From assembly GCF_002237755.1 (NCBI RefSeq), contig NZ_MWSJ01000017.1, forward strand, positions 35,597 through 99,596: 64,000 bases of DNA, read 5' to 3'. Below are positions 8,717 through 17,693 of this stretch, piece after piece. A program made the position numbers and the translations under genes. The stretch comes from Lysinibacillus sp. KCTC 33748. Lineage in GTDB: Bacteria; Bacillota; Bacilli; Bacillales_A; Planococcaceae. Below the pieces are notes generated by a model. That model did not search any database. It was not told where the DNA came from and saw only the letters and a program-made list of their open reading frames with translations. Position 1 is the stretch's first letter, and each line of letters opens with the position of its first letter.

Positions 8717-8765
8717 AGGTCTGCGTAAAAGCATTTCCAACAAAAATAAATATTTTCTTATTCGA

Positions 8766-9012
8766 TAAAATTCCGCTTTGCTTTCTGTGGACAGGCACGA
8801 GTTACATTGGTGTACACTTGTTTGTCTCATGGGAGTTTAAGTGGAATTTTAACTTTACATCACTAATTAAGGATTATTTAAGATTAATGAAATAGTAGTG
8901 TTGTGTTAAAAGGGTAAACTAAGTTTAAGAAATTCTTAGGCTTAATCACCAAAGCGGCTAATTGGATGCACCGTCCCAGAAAGTGCTCAGCCAGAACGGA
9001 AAACAAACCTAT
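8766..9012. repeat. Two decayed hairpin-repeat copies
   Basis: 8766-8850 is bounded by inverted arms AAAATTCCGCTT and AAGTGGAATTTT, with GCTTTCTGTGG and GTCTCATGGGAGT inside, the layout of Bacillaceae hairpin repeats. 8966-9012 resembles the right end of the local repeat family (GCTCAGCCAGAACGGAAAA compared with GCCCAGCCGGAACGGAAAT), heavily mutated. No gene is supported between 8717 and 9047. Confidence 0.55.
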
Positions 9013-9047
9013 GGTGAATAGCCGATTTTTAAACGAAGAGGTGTTCT

Positions 9048-10193
9048 ATGTCAGTTTATACACATTCTATAATGGTAGCTTTATTAATAACAATTTTCTC
9101 ATCCTTTATGCTATTTGTACCTTGGCTTATTTATACGTATCGGAAATATGGCTACTTATCTGTATCCAAAACGATTATTACGTTCTCATTTATTTTTTAC
9201 TTTTTATCGGCATTATGCTTAGTTTTATTGCCTTTCCCAGAAACACGTGATACTTGCTCTTTGCAAGCCCCAGATACAGTCCATTATAATTTACATCCTT
9301 TTCAATTTGTTACGGATATTTTAAAGGATAGTGGGATTGTTTTGACGAATCCTTCAACATGGATTTATATACCGAAGCAGCCTGCTTTTTTTCAGGCATT
9401 TTTTAATTTCTTGCTGCTCATGCCTTTTGGCGTGTACTTGCGTTATTTCCTTAAAAAAAGAAAGTACTGGAAACGTGCATTTCTATTTAGCTTTTTGCTA
9501 ACATTGTTTTATGAGGTAACCCAATATACAGGAATTTATGGCATCTTTAATTGTGCGTATCGAATTTTTGATGTGGATGATTTAATACTTAACAGTGTTG
9601 GTGCACTATTAGGGTTCTTCTTAGCCCCTGTTGTGTGGGCGCTGTTTCCTTCTCATGAAAAGGTGACGGCTAAAGCAGCAGAAATGGTCGAGAAAGATAT
9701 TGTCAAACCATTATCGATATTGTTGGCACTAGCAATAGATTTATTTATAGCGCAAGTCATTTTGTTCTTCGTTAGTGTCGTAATAGGCTATAGTGGCATT
9801 TTTGAGTTTTTAATAAAAATTGCTTTGTATTTGTTGCTCTTTGGTGTTGTTCCGAGTTTTACAAAAGGTGCAACATTAGGGATGAAGTTTATGCGATTTA
9901 CAATGGTCAGTGAAAACGGCAAAAGTATTGTCAGTCAATCGTTGCGTCGTTGCGTTGCTATTCTCGTGATAGTCTGCACGTCGGAGATTATAACAATTAT
10001 AGGGAACATAAAATTAGATATGGATTCACCATTTTATGTACTACAAATTGTCATTACATTGTCAGCCTTTATAGCGAACTTTGTTCTAATGATAGTTATT
10101 GCTATTCATGTTATTCGTGTCATTGTAAGTGGAGGTAGACGCCGTTTTTATATGGACTATTATGCAGGCTTATTAGCAACGAGAAAAAAATAG
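9048..10193 (+). CDS. VanZ-RDD fusion membrane protein
   Basis: 381-residue multi-spanning protein. The N-terminal ~200 residues match the VanZ-like pattern (PFGVYLRYFLKK, FYEVTQYTGIYG, RIFDVDDLILNSVGALLGF). The C-terminal part is an RDD-type domain starting near VEKDIVKPLSILLALAIDL and including TLGMKFMRFTMV. VanZ homologues are linked to teicoplanin resistance and RDD domains to ion or small-molecule transport; the function of the fusion is unknown. ATG 9048 follows GAGGTG. Thirteen bases separate it from the flavoprotein gene, so the two are probably co-transcribed. Confidence 0.85.
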   Translation: MSVYTHSIMVALLITIFSSFMLFVPWLIYTYRKYGYLSVSKTIITFSFIFYFLSALCLVLLPFPETRDTCSLQAPDTVHYNLHPFQFVTDILKDSGIVLTNPSTWIYIPKQPAFFQAFFNFLLLMPFGVYLRYFLKKRKYWKRAFLFSFLLTLFYEVTQYTGIYGIFNCAYRIFDVDDLILNSVGALLGFFLAPVVWALFPSHEKVTAKAAEMVEKDIVKPLSILLALAIDLFIAQVILFFVSVVIGYSGIFEFLIKIALYLLLFGVVPSFTKGATLGMKFMRFTMVSENGKSIVSQSLRRCVAILVIVCTSEIITIIGNIKLDMDSPFYVLQIVITLSAFIANFVLMIVIAIHVIRVIVSGGRRRFYMDYYAGLLATRKK

Positions 10194-10206
10194 GGGGGAT
10201 TGTTGG

Positions 10207-11541
10207 ATGAAATACGTAATCATCGGAGGAGATGCTGCCGGAATGTCAGCAGCAATGGAAATATATCGAAATGTACCTGGGGCAGAGATTATATCTGTAG
10301 AACGTGGATTTATTTATTCATATGGGCAGTGTGGCTTGCCCTATGTTGTAGATGGGCGTATTTCATCGACAAAGCGTCTTATAGCAAGAGATGTAGAAAC
10401 GTTTCGTGATAAGTACGGTATTGATGCTCGTGTTGGTCATGAGGTTAACGGAATTGATGTAGACAAGAAGCTTGTTTTTGGAACACAGTCATCTGGTGAA
10501 TCATTTGAAATTCCTTATGATAAGCTCCTTATTGCAACAGGCGCGGATCCTATTATGCCGGTGAAGAAAGGTTCGGATTTAGCGGGTATACACACGGTGA
10601 AAACAATACCTCAGCTAGATGAGTTACTAGCCGATTTAACGCCGGATATAGAAAATGTAACAATTATAGGCGCAGGCTATATTGGGCTAGAAATGGCCGA
10701 GACGATCCATGCTTGCGGCAAAAAAGTAAGATTGATTCAACGAGGTAGCTATGTTGCAAGAATCCTAGATGAAGAGCTTGCACAACATGTTCATGAAGAA
10801 GCGAAAAAGAATGATGTCGAGCTTGTGCTAAATACAAAAGTAGAGGCATTTGAGGGGAATCACCGTGTTGAGCGTGTTATAACAGACAATGGCGCATTTG
10901 ATACGGATTTAGTCATTATGGCTGCGGGGATTAAACCAAATACTCAATTTTTAGAAGGTACAGGTATAGCACTAGAGAAAAATGGTGCGGTTATCGTCAA
11001 TCGACATTTAGAGACATCTGTTGAAAATATTTATGCCGCGGGAGATTGTGCAACGCATTTTAATATTGTGAAAGAACGCCTAGATTATATACCTCTTGGA
11101 ACGACAGCTAATAAGCAAGGTCGTTTAGCAGGACTCAATATGTCGGGCAAGTTTGCGCCGTTTCGCGGGATTGTAGGTACGTCGATCTTAAAGTTTTTCA
11201 ATTTAACGATTGCCACGACAGGTATTAATGAGCGTAATGCTAAAGAGCTAGGTTTTGAATATGAAGCCTTTAAATTGTCTGCGCGCCATATTGCGGGATA
11301 TTATCCAGGTGCCCAACGGATGTTCATTAAAATTGTTGTTCGTAAACGAGATCAACAACTTTTAGGCGCACAAATTGTTGGTCCGGCAGGTATTGATAAA
11401 CGGATCGATGTGTTTGCGACAGCCTTATACAATAAAATGACGTTACCTGATTTACTAGATTTAGATTTAGCCTACGCGCCTCCATTTAATGGTGTTTGGG
11501 ATCCACTACAGCAGGTGGCCAGAATAAATGCGCGTTTATAA
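10207..11541 (+). CDS. CoA-disulfide reductase / NADH oxidase-like flavoprotein
   Basis: 444-residue FAD/NAD(P)-dependent pyridine nucleotide-disulfide oxidoreductase. It has an FAD-binding GGDAAGMSAA at the N terminus, a single redox Cys (Cys42 in YSYGQCGLPY) as in CoA-disulfide reductase, and a second dinucleotide fold IIGAGYIGLEMAE (about 154-166). FAD motif IYAAGDCA lies near 275, and the dimerisation domain ends in YAPPFNGVWDPLQ. The single Cys favours CoA-disulfide or NADH-oxidase/peroxidase chemistry over a classical CxxxxC reductase. It lies next to glutathione peroxidase, suggesting a thiol/peroxide defence unit. Confidence 0.85.
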   Translation: MKYVIIGGDAAGMSAAMEIYRNVPGAEIISVERGFIYSYGQCGLPYVVDGRISSTKRLIARDVETFRDKYGIDARVGHEVNGIDVDKKLVFGTQSSGESFEIPYDKLLIATGADPIMPVKKGSDLAGIHTVKTIPQLDELLADLTPDIENVTIIGAGYIGLEMAETIHACGKKVRLIQRGSYVARILDEELAQHVHEEAKKNDVELVLNTKVEAFEGNHRVERVITDNGAFDTDLVIMAAGIKPNTQFLEGTGIALEKNGAVIVNRHLETSVENIYAAGDCATHFNIVKERLDYIPLGTTANKQGRLAGLNMSGKFAPFRGIVGTSILKFFNLTIATTGINERNAKELGFEYEAFKLSARHIAGYYPGAQRMFIKIVVRKRDQQLLGAQIVGPAGIDKRIDVFATALYNKMTLPDLLDLDLAYAPPFNGVWDPLQQVARINARL

Positions 11542-11559
11542 CGAAAGGGGTTATTAGAA

Positions 11560-12033
11560 ATGAGCATTTACGACATTCAGGTTGCTTTGGGAGATGGTAC
11601 TGAATATAGCTTAGATCGTTATCAAGGCAAGGCAATGCTAATTGTTAATACGGCTTCCAAATGTGGTTTTACACCGCAGTTTGAAGAATTAGAAGATCTA
11701 TATAAAAAATATCAGGATGAAGGTCTTGTTGTTCTTGGCTTCCCATCCAATCAGTTTAAACAAGAAGTGGCGACTGCTGAGGAAGCGGCGTCACAATGCC
11801 GTTTAACATATGGCGTGACGTTCCCTATGCATGAAATTGTGAAGGTCAATGGTAAGGATGCACACTCTATTTTTGAGCATTTGACATCGCATTCAAAAGG
11901 CTTTCTCGGCAACAGTATAAAATGGAATTTCACAAAATTCCTTGTGAATCGCAATGGTGAAGTTGTCGGACGCTATGGATCAGCTGATAAGCCAAGTAGC
12001 TTTGAGGACGATATTAAAGAAGTTTTATCATAA
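11560..12033 (+). CDS. bsaA: Thiol (glutathione) peroxidase, BsaA-like
   Basis: 157-residue thioredoxin-fold peroxidase of the glutathione peroxidase family. The catalytic Cys35 lies in NTASKCGFTPQ; the Gln (GFPSNQFKQE) and Trp (KWNFTKFLV) of the catalytic tetrad are present. Bacterial forms with Cys instead of selenocysteine usually use thioredoxin or bacillithiol as reductant. It starts 18 bp after the flavoprotein gene behind GAAAGGGG and ends at a strong terminator, closing that transcript. Confidence 0.92.
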   Translation: MSIYDIQVALGDGTEYSLDRYQGKAMLIVNTASKCGFTPQFEELEDLYKKYQDEGLVVLGFPSNQFKQEVATAEEAASQCRLTYGVTFPMHEIVKVNGKDAHSIFEHLTSHSKGFLGNSIKWNFTKFLVNRNGEVVGRYGSADKPSSFEDDIKEVLS

Positions 12034-12042
12034 TAAAGTTGA

Positions 12043-12078
12043 GGATTCACGCACAGTTTTGTGTGTGAATCCTTTTTT
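12043..12078 (+). terminator. Terminator after the peroxidase gene
   Basis: A 13-bp stem (12043-12055 with 12060-12072, arm GGATTCACGCACA) and a GTTT loop, followed by six T. Confidence 0.9.
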
Positions 12079-12231
12079 ATGCTCATTTGAGGGTGGATGT
12101 CGATAAAAATTATAAGTTGGGTGATAAAATGCAAAAGTTTATCAATAAAACTAAAAAATTGGGCGATAAACTTCAAAAGTTAGGTGATATTTTGTTAAAA
12201 CGTATGTCATGTGGATAGGTTGATTTAAGGT

Positions 12232-12278
12232 TGTTGTAAGCTTGGGACAAATTTGTTGTAAGTTTGAGGGCGTATACT
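12232..12278 (+). promoter_or_regulatory. Direct-repeat operator and -10 upstream of the BceAB-type genes
   Basis: TGTTGTAAGCTTGGG (12232-12246) recurs as TGTTGTAAGTTTGAG (12254-12268), 22 bp apart on the same face of the helix. A TATACT -10 hexamer follows at 12273-12278 with no good -35. Tandem repeats about two turns apart just upstream of a promoter without a proper -35 are typical of OmpR-family activator sites. The nearest candidate is the regulator at 16708-17430. Inference. Confidence 0.6.
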
Positions 12279-12305
12279 AAAGTCAGAAAGAAGAGGTGAG
12301 CGTTT

Positions 12306-13073
12306 ATGACGCCATTATTAAAGGTTCAAAATGTAGAAAAGACTTACGGCAAAGGCGCAAATACATTTACAGCGCTATCGAATATATCATTTGAAGTAAA
12401 AAAAGGAGAGTTTGTTGGTGTAATGGGGCCTTCAGGGGCTGGGAAATCGACGTTATTAAATGTGTTAGCCACAATTGATACGCCAACAACTGGTGAAATT
12501 ATTATTGGTGATACAAACTTAGCGTGCATGAAGGATGCAGAGTTAGCAGATTTTCGTCGCGACAATCTAGGCTTTATCTTCCAAGACTATAACTTACTCG
12601 ATTCTTTAACAGTTCGTGAAAATATCGTACTGCCTCTTGCGATTGCAAAAGTGCCAACAAAGGCAATTAACGCAAGGGTAGAACGCATAGCTACACTGTT
12701 TGGGATAAAAGACTTACTTGATAAATACCCATATCAAATTTCAGGTGGGCAAAAGCAACGTACAGCATCATCACGTGCGTTAGTAACAGAGCCGAAACTA
12801 ATCTTTGCGGATGAGCCGACAGGTGCTCTTGATTCAAAATCAGCAACAGACTTGCTTGAAAGTTTAAGTGATTTAAATAATTCACAAGCGTCCACGATTA
12901 TGATGGTTACGCACGATGCATTCGCAGCAAGCTTCTGTCAGCGCATTCTATTTATTCAGGACGGACAGCTTTCTAAGGAAATCCATCGTGGTACTCAAAC
13001 AAGAAAGCAGTTCTTCCAAGAGATTTTACAGGTGCTTGCTGGCATCGGAGGTGGAGTAAATGACGTTATTTAG
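12306..13073 (+). CDS. BceA-type ABC transporter ATP-binding protein
   Basis: 255-residue ATPase of the MacB/LolD type. It has Walker A GPSGAGKST (about 40-48), Q-loop IFQDYNLLDSL, signature ISGGQKQR, Walker B LIFADEPTGALDS and switch MVTHDAFAA. It overlaps the permease gene by 14 bp. With the 622-residue permease it forms a peptide-antibiotic sensing and detoxification transporter of the Bce family. RBS AGAGGTGAG precedes ATG 12306. Confidence 0.9.
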   Translation: MTPLLKVQNVEKTYGKGANTFTALSNISFEVKKGEFVGVMGPSGAGKSTLLNVLATIDTPTTGEIIIGDTNLACMKDAELADFRRDNLGFIFQDYNLLDSLTVRENIVLPLAIAKVPTKAINARVERIATLFGIKDLLDKYPYQISGGQKQRTASSRALVTEPKLIFADEPTGALDSKSATDLLESLSDLNNSQASTIMMVTHDAFAASFCQRILFIQDGQLSKEIHRGTQTRKQFFQEILQVLAGIGGGVNDVI

Positions 13074-14928
13074 TTTAGCGCGAAAAAATGTTCAACGTAA
13101 TTTGTCGAACTACTTTTTATATATCGCCTCGATGGTTTTTAGTATCGTCATCTACTTTACGTTTGTGACATTGAAATATAATGATGATCTTTCAGCATTA
13201 AAACAATCATCGCAGCAAATTAAAGGATTGATGAGTGCATCATCCGTTGTGCTATTATTCTTCATCATCATCTTTATGGCGTATTCCAATTCGTTCTTTA
13301 TGAAGAGACGAAAAAAGGAAGTAGCACTTTACTCTTTACTAGGTGTGCGTAAGCAGAAAATTGGCTTAATGCTCTTTTTCGAGAATTTAGTGATTGGGCT
13401 TGTCTCTCTAGTACTAGGAATTGTTCTTGGATTCTTTATGTCACAAGGGCTATTAATGATTTTAGTTCGTTTAATGGGCTATGAGGTTGTAGGAAGTTTA
13501 ACTTTTTCCTCTGAGGCTCTAGTAAATACAACAGGCATTTTTGCGCTACTATTTTTATTCACATCTTTACAGGGCTATCGTGTCATTTATCAATTTAAAC
13601 TGATTGACTTGTTCCATGCTGAGAAGCAAGGAGAGAAGATTCCACGTGCATCATTAGTAGCAGCTATTCTTGGGGCAGCGCTAATTGCATTTGGTTATTA
13701 CACAGCATCTGAAGATATATTTACAAGTGATATCTGGAGATTCTTCACAATACTAGGTACGCCATTAATGGTTATAGGTGTGACCATTGCAGGGACATAT
13801 CTGTTATTCCATAGTGTTAGCGTATTTGTGTTAACGGCGTTGAAAAATGCAACTTCTTGGTCATGGAAAGGCTTGAACTTAATCGGGGTATCACAATTAT
13901 TGTACCGTATTCGAGCAAACGCTAAATCGCTTTCGATCATCGCTATTTTAAGTGCGACGACGATTACAGCAGGTGGCGGCGTTTTCGGGATGTATTACAA
14001 TGCGGAAGCAACTGTACGTCAAATGTTACCTAACACATTTATGTGGAAGGGTGAGACAGTAAAATTTTCGCAAGAAGACGTCTTGTACAACGAAGCGCTT
14101 TCTGTAAAAAATTTACGTGTCGATAATGAATATTCGTATTTTGAATATACATTATTAAAGGAATCTGACTATAATCGTTTAGCAAAATTGCAGGGGAAAG
14201 ATGAAGAACTGCACATTGCAGATGGTTCAACAGTGTTACTTGATACAACTTTCGATGAACGTTTTTCACATGATTTTACGGGTGAAGAGTTTAAATTGGA
14301 GAACGGGGAATCATTCCATGTTGATAAAATGTATACGGAGAGTGTGTTAAACTTTTTACCAGCTGGTACAGTACTCGTTGTTAATGATAAAGTGTTCACA
14401 GCAACAAATGCAGAAAGTGTTAAAATGCAGGTAGTTGGTATGGATAATGACTTGAAGCAACAGGATATTTCAAAGGAGATTTCCAATCAACTAGCTACTG
14501 AACAGCAGGATGGGTTTTCAAGTGTTCCACAAAGTTATGAGGCTAGTTTAGCTACTGTAGGATCACTATTGTTTGTAGGAAGCTTTTTAGGATTAGTATT
14601 TTTAGCGGCGACAGGAAGTATTATTTACTTTAAAATTTTAACAGAGGCTGAGGAAGATCAGTCTAAATATGCGATTTTAAATAAAATCGGTGTTAATAAA
14701 AAACAGATATTAAAAACAGTTGCAGGACAGGTTGCCGTTATCTTTAGTGCACCACTCGTTGTTGGTATCGCACATAGTGCATTTGCGCTGCTAGCCTTTT
14801 CACAGTTATTTGGTATGGATATAACGAAACCAGTAATACTGTGGATGATTGCTTATTCTGCAATTTACGGCATATATTATATCTTTACAGTTCGTTCATT
14901 CTATAAAATTGTTAGACAGGGGAATTAA
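13060..14928 (+). CDS. BceB-type ABC transporter permease
   Basis: 622-residue FtsX-like permease of the bacitracin-export type. It has about ten transmembrane segments and a large extracellular domain (about residues 310-490) between helices 7 and 8, which in BceB proteins binds peptide antibiotic-lipid complexes. The N-terminal MTLFSLARKNVQRNLSNYFLY and YSNSFFMKRRKKEVALYSLLGVRK are family landmarks. It overlaps bceA, and one base separates it from the yxeA-like gene. Substrate not determinable from sequence. Confidence 0.9.
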   Translation: MTLFSLARKNVQRNLSNYFLYIASMVFSIVIYFTFVTLKYNDDLSALKQSSQQIKGLMSASSVVLLFFIIIFMAYSNSFFMKRRKKEVALYSLLGVRKQKIGLMLFFENLVIGLVSLVLGIVLGFFMSQGLLMILVRLMGYEVVGSLTFSSEALVNTTGIFALLFLFTSLQGYRVIYQFKLIDLFHAEKQGEKIPRASLVAAILGAALIAFGYYTASEDIFTSDIWRFFTILGTPLMVIGVTIAGTYLLFHSVSVFVLTALKNATSWSWKGLNLIGVSQLLYRIRANAKSLSIIAILSATTITAGGGVFGMYYNAEATVRQMLPNTFMWKGETVKFSQEDVLYNEALSVKNLRVDNEYSYFEYTLLKESDYNRLAKLQGKDEELHIADGSTVLLDTTFDERFSHDFTGEEFKLENGESFHVDKMYTESVLNFLPAGTVLVVNDKVFTATNAESVKMQVVGMDNDLKQQDISKEISNQLATEQQDGFSSVPQSYEASLATVGSLLFVGSFLGLVFLAATGSIIYFKILTEAEEDQSKYAILNKIGVNKKQILKTVAGQVAVIFSAPLVVGIAHSAFALLAFSQLFGMDITKPVILWMIAYSAIYGIYYIFTVRSFYKIVRQGN

Positions 14929-14929
14929 A

Positions 14930-15292
14930 ATGAAAAAAGTATTCTTAGGTATAGGAGCATTGTTTTTATTGTTCGTAGCGGGTCTTGTTGTTCTAATGAC
15001 CGTAGATTTTAACCGTTTAAATAAAGAAGCATACTATGTTCATATCACTTCTGATGGTGATCTAAAGGAATATAAGCTAGATACTGGAGAAATTATGAAG
15101 TCCTATTTGTACGAGCTACCTGCTTATGACGAGAACGGTGAAGAGCAAACATTGGAGTTTTCAGCTCAGAAAAATTTACGTCACGATGCATACTTGAAGC
15201 TTTATGTAAAAAAAGAAACGGAAGTATCATCATATGATGAAGTAAAATTCCATGAGCTACCAAAAAAAGTGCAAGAGCTAATGAAAAAATAA
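14930..15292 (+). CDS. YxeA-like small exported protein
   Basis: 120-residue protein with an N-terminal hydrophobic signal/anchor (KKVFLGIGALFLLFVAGLVVLM) and an extracellular domain containing YYVHI and YELPAYDENGEEQTLEFSA. This is the pattern of the YxeA (DUF1093) family often encoded beside antimicrobial-peptide ABC transporters. ATG 14930 is right after the permease stop, with AGGGGA upstream. Role unknown; probably works with the transporter. Confidence 0.85.
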   Translation: MKKVFLGIGALFLLFVAGLVVLMTVDFNRLNKEAYYVHITSDGDLKEYKLDTGEIMKSYLYELPAYDENGEEQTLEFSAQKNLRHDAYLKLYVKKETEVSSYDEVKFHELPKKVQELMKK

Positions 15293-15298
15293 GAAGAA

Positions 15299-15333
15299 GG
15301 AGTAGTCCCTAGTTTAGGGCTACTCCTTTTTTT
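15299..15333. terminator. Terminator between the convergent yxeA-like and kinase genes
   Basis: GGAGTAG-T-CCCTA (15299-15311) pairs with TAGGG-CTACTCC (15315-15326), then seven T. On the minus strand it overlaps the kinase stop codon and has a weaker tail. Confidence 0.85.
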
Positions 15334-16711
15334 CTATTTGAAATTGAATGCTAACAGTTGTACCTTGTTGTCCTTCGGAGGTAATTGTTACAGTTCCTCC
15401 GTGCGCTTCAATAATGTCTCTAGCAATTGCAGTACCTAAGCCAGTACCGTGTGTTTGCTCAGTATTTGTCCCTCGATAATAGCGCTCGAAAATATGTTCA
15501 AGATCTTCAGCAGAAATGCCTTTACCGTTATCAGAAATCGTAATGGAATGATCTTCAACAAGAATAGTAACTGATACATCAGAAGGATTATGAAGCAATG
15601 CATTGTGTAAAAAATTCATAATCGCTCGTCGCATAAAGTGCTCGTCAATGTGATGCTTGATGACATCGTTAGTTGCATTAAACTCAATATTGGCTTCCTC
15701 ATATTGAGGGGTATTGAGTGTATCTATAACGATTTCACGAATAAATTGCACCATATTTACTTCGGTTAAGCTGAGCGGAAGCTGCTGATGTCTTAAGCGC
15801 ATAGTTAAATTTAAATCATCGAGTAAATCTTGCATATGCAATGATTGTTTTTCGATAATGTGAGCGTAGTCTCTTTGTTCATCAGCAGTCAATTTTCCAT
15901 CATTCAGTAGCTCCGCATAACCACGAATCGAAGCAAGAGGTGTTTTCATATCGTGTGACACATTGCTGATCCATTCCTCACGCATCATTTCTAATCTTTT
16001 TCGTTCCTGCTCGTGTGCGGCAAGCTCTTTTGATACTTCATTTAAATTCTCGAAAACAGGTTTGTAAACACCACCTGGCATTTTACTAGAAACATGCTCA
16101 TGATTTTTTAAATGACGAATACGTTCAATCATTGCGTGTAGGGGCTTGGTCAACGTTCGACCGAAAAGCCAGCCAACGAGTGTAGCTACTAATAAATCAG
16201 CAATGACAATAAGCAAACCAAACTTGCCAATAAACTGTAAGACGGATGAGCCAGAAAAATGAGTGACATATCTAGTAACGCCACTGCCCTCAATACCGAT
16301 AAGATAACTAATACTTTCTTTACTTCCTACATATACGGTTGTATCTACGTCGAACTCTTTATATTTATAAACTTGAATTAAATCAATCGGCGCATAGTGT
16401 GCAGGAGCCTTCTCTGGAGCAAAATGGGCTTCAATGACCTGTCCATTATTATCAAGTAATTGAATCCAAGCATTTCGCTGATGCAATTGTTGAAGTCCAT
16501 CCTTGCTTACCGATACCGTTCCATTACTTATATCAATATACTGTTGGAACTCGCGCACGAAGTTTTCCTCTGAATACGAAGTTGTTTTATCGTATTTATT
16601 TACCTGTTGGAAAATGAAAAAACCAATTAAAATGGCTGTATTCAGGAAAATAACAATAATAACAATAGACAGCACAGACAGAAGAAATCTAGCTGTTAAT
16701 TTCCATTTCAT
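15320..16711 (-). CDS. Sensor histidine kinase with HAMP domain
   Basis: 463-residue membrane kinase. TM1 is about residues 8-34, the extracellular sensor about 35-152, TM2 about 158-184, followed by HAMP, HisKA with phospho-acceptor His in NVSHDMKTPLASIRG, and HATPase with N-box FLHNALLH, G1 ISDNGKGIS and G2 THGTGLGTAIA. Its large outer domain differs from the short intramembrane kinases (BceS type) that usually partner BceAB transporters. It is coupled to the regulator by an ATGA overlap. Convergent with the BceAB-type genes, which suggests it may control them. Confidence 0.9.
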   Translation of the reverse strand: MKWKLTARFLLSVLSIVIIVIFLNTAILIGFFIFQQVNKYDKTTSYSEENFVREFQQYIDISNGTVSVSKDGLQQLHQRNAWIQLLDNNGQVIEAHFAPEKAPAHYAPIDLIQVYKYKEFDVDTTVYVGSKESISYLIGIEGSGVTRYVTHFSGSSVLQFIGKFGLLIVIADLLVATLVGWLFGRTLTKPLHAMIERIRHLKNHEHVSSKMPGGVYKPVFENLNEVSKELAAHEQERKRLEMMREEWISNVSHDMKTPLASIRGYAELLNDGKLTADEQRDYAHIIEKQSLHMQDLLDDLNLTMRLRHQQLPLSLTEVNMVQFIREIVIDTLNTPQYEEANIEFNATNDVIKHHIDEHFMRRAIMNFLHNALLHNPSDVSVTILVEDHSITISDNGKGISAEDLEHIFERYYRGTNTEQTHGTGLGTAIARDIIEAHGGTVTITSEGQQGTTVSIQFQIEKKE

Positions 16712-17430
16712 ACTTGCTCCTCTTTTGGAACGACAAATTTATAGCCAAGCCCTTTTACAGTTGTAATATACACAGGTTTTGATGCATCGTTTTCAACCTT
16801 TTCACGCAGCCGTCGAATATGCACCATTACGGTATTGTCTGAGCCGAAAAAGTCCTCTCCCCATACACGCTCAAATAGAGTTTCTTTACTTAAAATTCGA
16901 TTAGGATTATTCATAAAGCAAGCCATCAAGCCGATCTCTTTCGCTGTTAGCTCCAATAAAACTTCGTCCTTATGTACCTCCGTTTCATCACCATTAAGTA
17001 AGAATGGGCCAACTTGAATTGACTTCGCGGAAGGATCTGGTGCTACTTCCTGCGTTTGATAGCCAGCTCTGCGAAGCTGTGCCTTCACACGATAGGCGAC
17101 CTCTTTAGGACTAAAAGGTTTCGTAATATAGTCGTCTCCTCCGATGGCAAGCCCTAAAATTTTATCAATTTCATCATTTTTCGCTGACATGAAAAGCACT
17201 GGCACATGCGATACTTCCCGAATACGACGACATAAATCGTAGCCCTCGCCATCAGGAAGCATCACATCAAGAAGTACAATATCGGGTTGTGTTTGTTGAA
17301 AGCTCATCCAGGCTTCTTGAATGGAGCCAGCTGTATGAATTTGTTTATAGCCTTCTTTTTGTAGGCTGACTTTTAGAAGGTTTGCTAAATCTGCCTCATC
17401 GTCCACCACTAGAATAGTTGGTTCTTTCAT
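16708..17430 (-). CDS. OmpR-family response regulator
   Basis: 240-residue regulator. The receiver domain has acidic pair DDE near residue 11, phospho-acceptor Asp in PDIVLLDVMLPDG, Thr/Ser in FMSAKND and Lys in YITKPFSP. The C-terminal winged helix ends in VHIRRLREKVE and VKGLGYKF. RBS AAAGGACG precedes the ATG at 17430. First gene of the two-component pair. A likely target is the direct-repeat site at 12232-12268. Confidence 0.93.
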   Translation of the reverse strand: MKEPTILVVDDEADLANLLKVSLQKEGYKQIHTAGSIQEAWMSFQQTQPDIVLLDVMLPDGEGYDLCRRIREVSHVPVLFMSAKNDEIDKILGLAIGGDDYITKPFSPKEVAYRVKAQLRRAGYQTQEVAPDPSAKSIQVGPFLLNGDETEVHKDEVLLELTAKEIGLMACFMNNPNRILSKETLFERVWGEDFFGSDNTVMVHIRRLREKVENDASKPVYITTVKGLGYKFVVPKEEQV

Positions 17431-17693
17431 GGTTCACACGTCCTTTCTTCTTTTTTATTAAAAACTGTTATTAGTATTTCAAGAATAGTGTATAGCTAAT
17501 ATGTTTAGCAGTAGAGAAATCACTTTATGTGACTCATTATAAATGAAATTTGTTTGAAAGAGGAGATTGAAGCACGAATGATGATTTTTTAATGAAAATC
17601 ATCATTTCTCACAAAAATAGTTGAGAGTTTTAGTGAGTGAGCTTCGATATAGTTAGTGAAGAAGCTTTTTCAAATAAACATAAGGGGGGAGAA

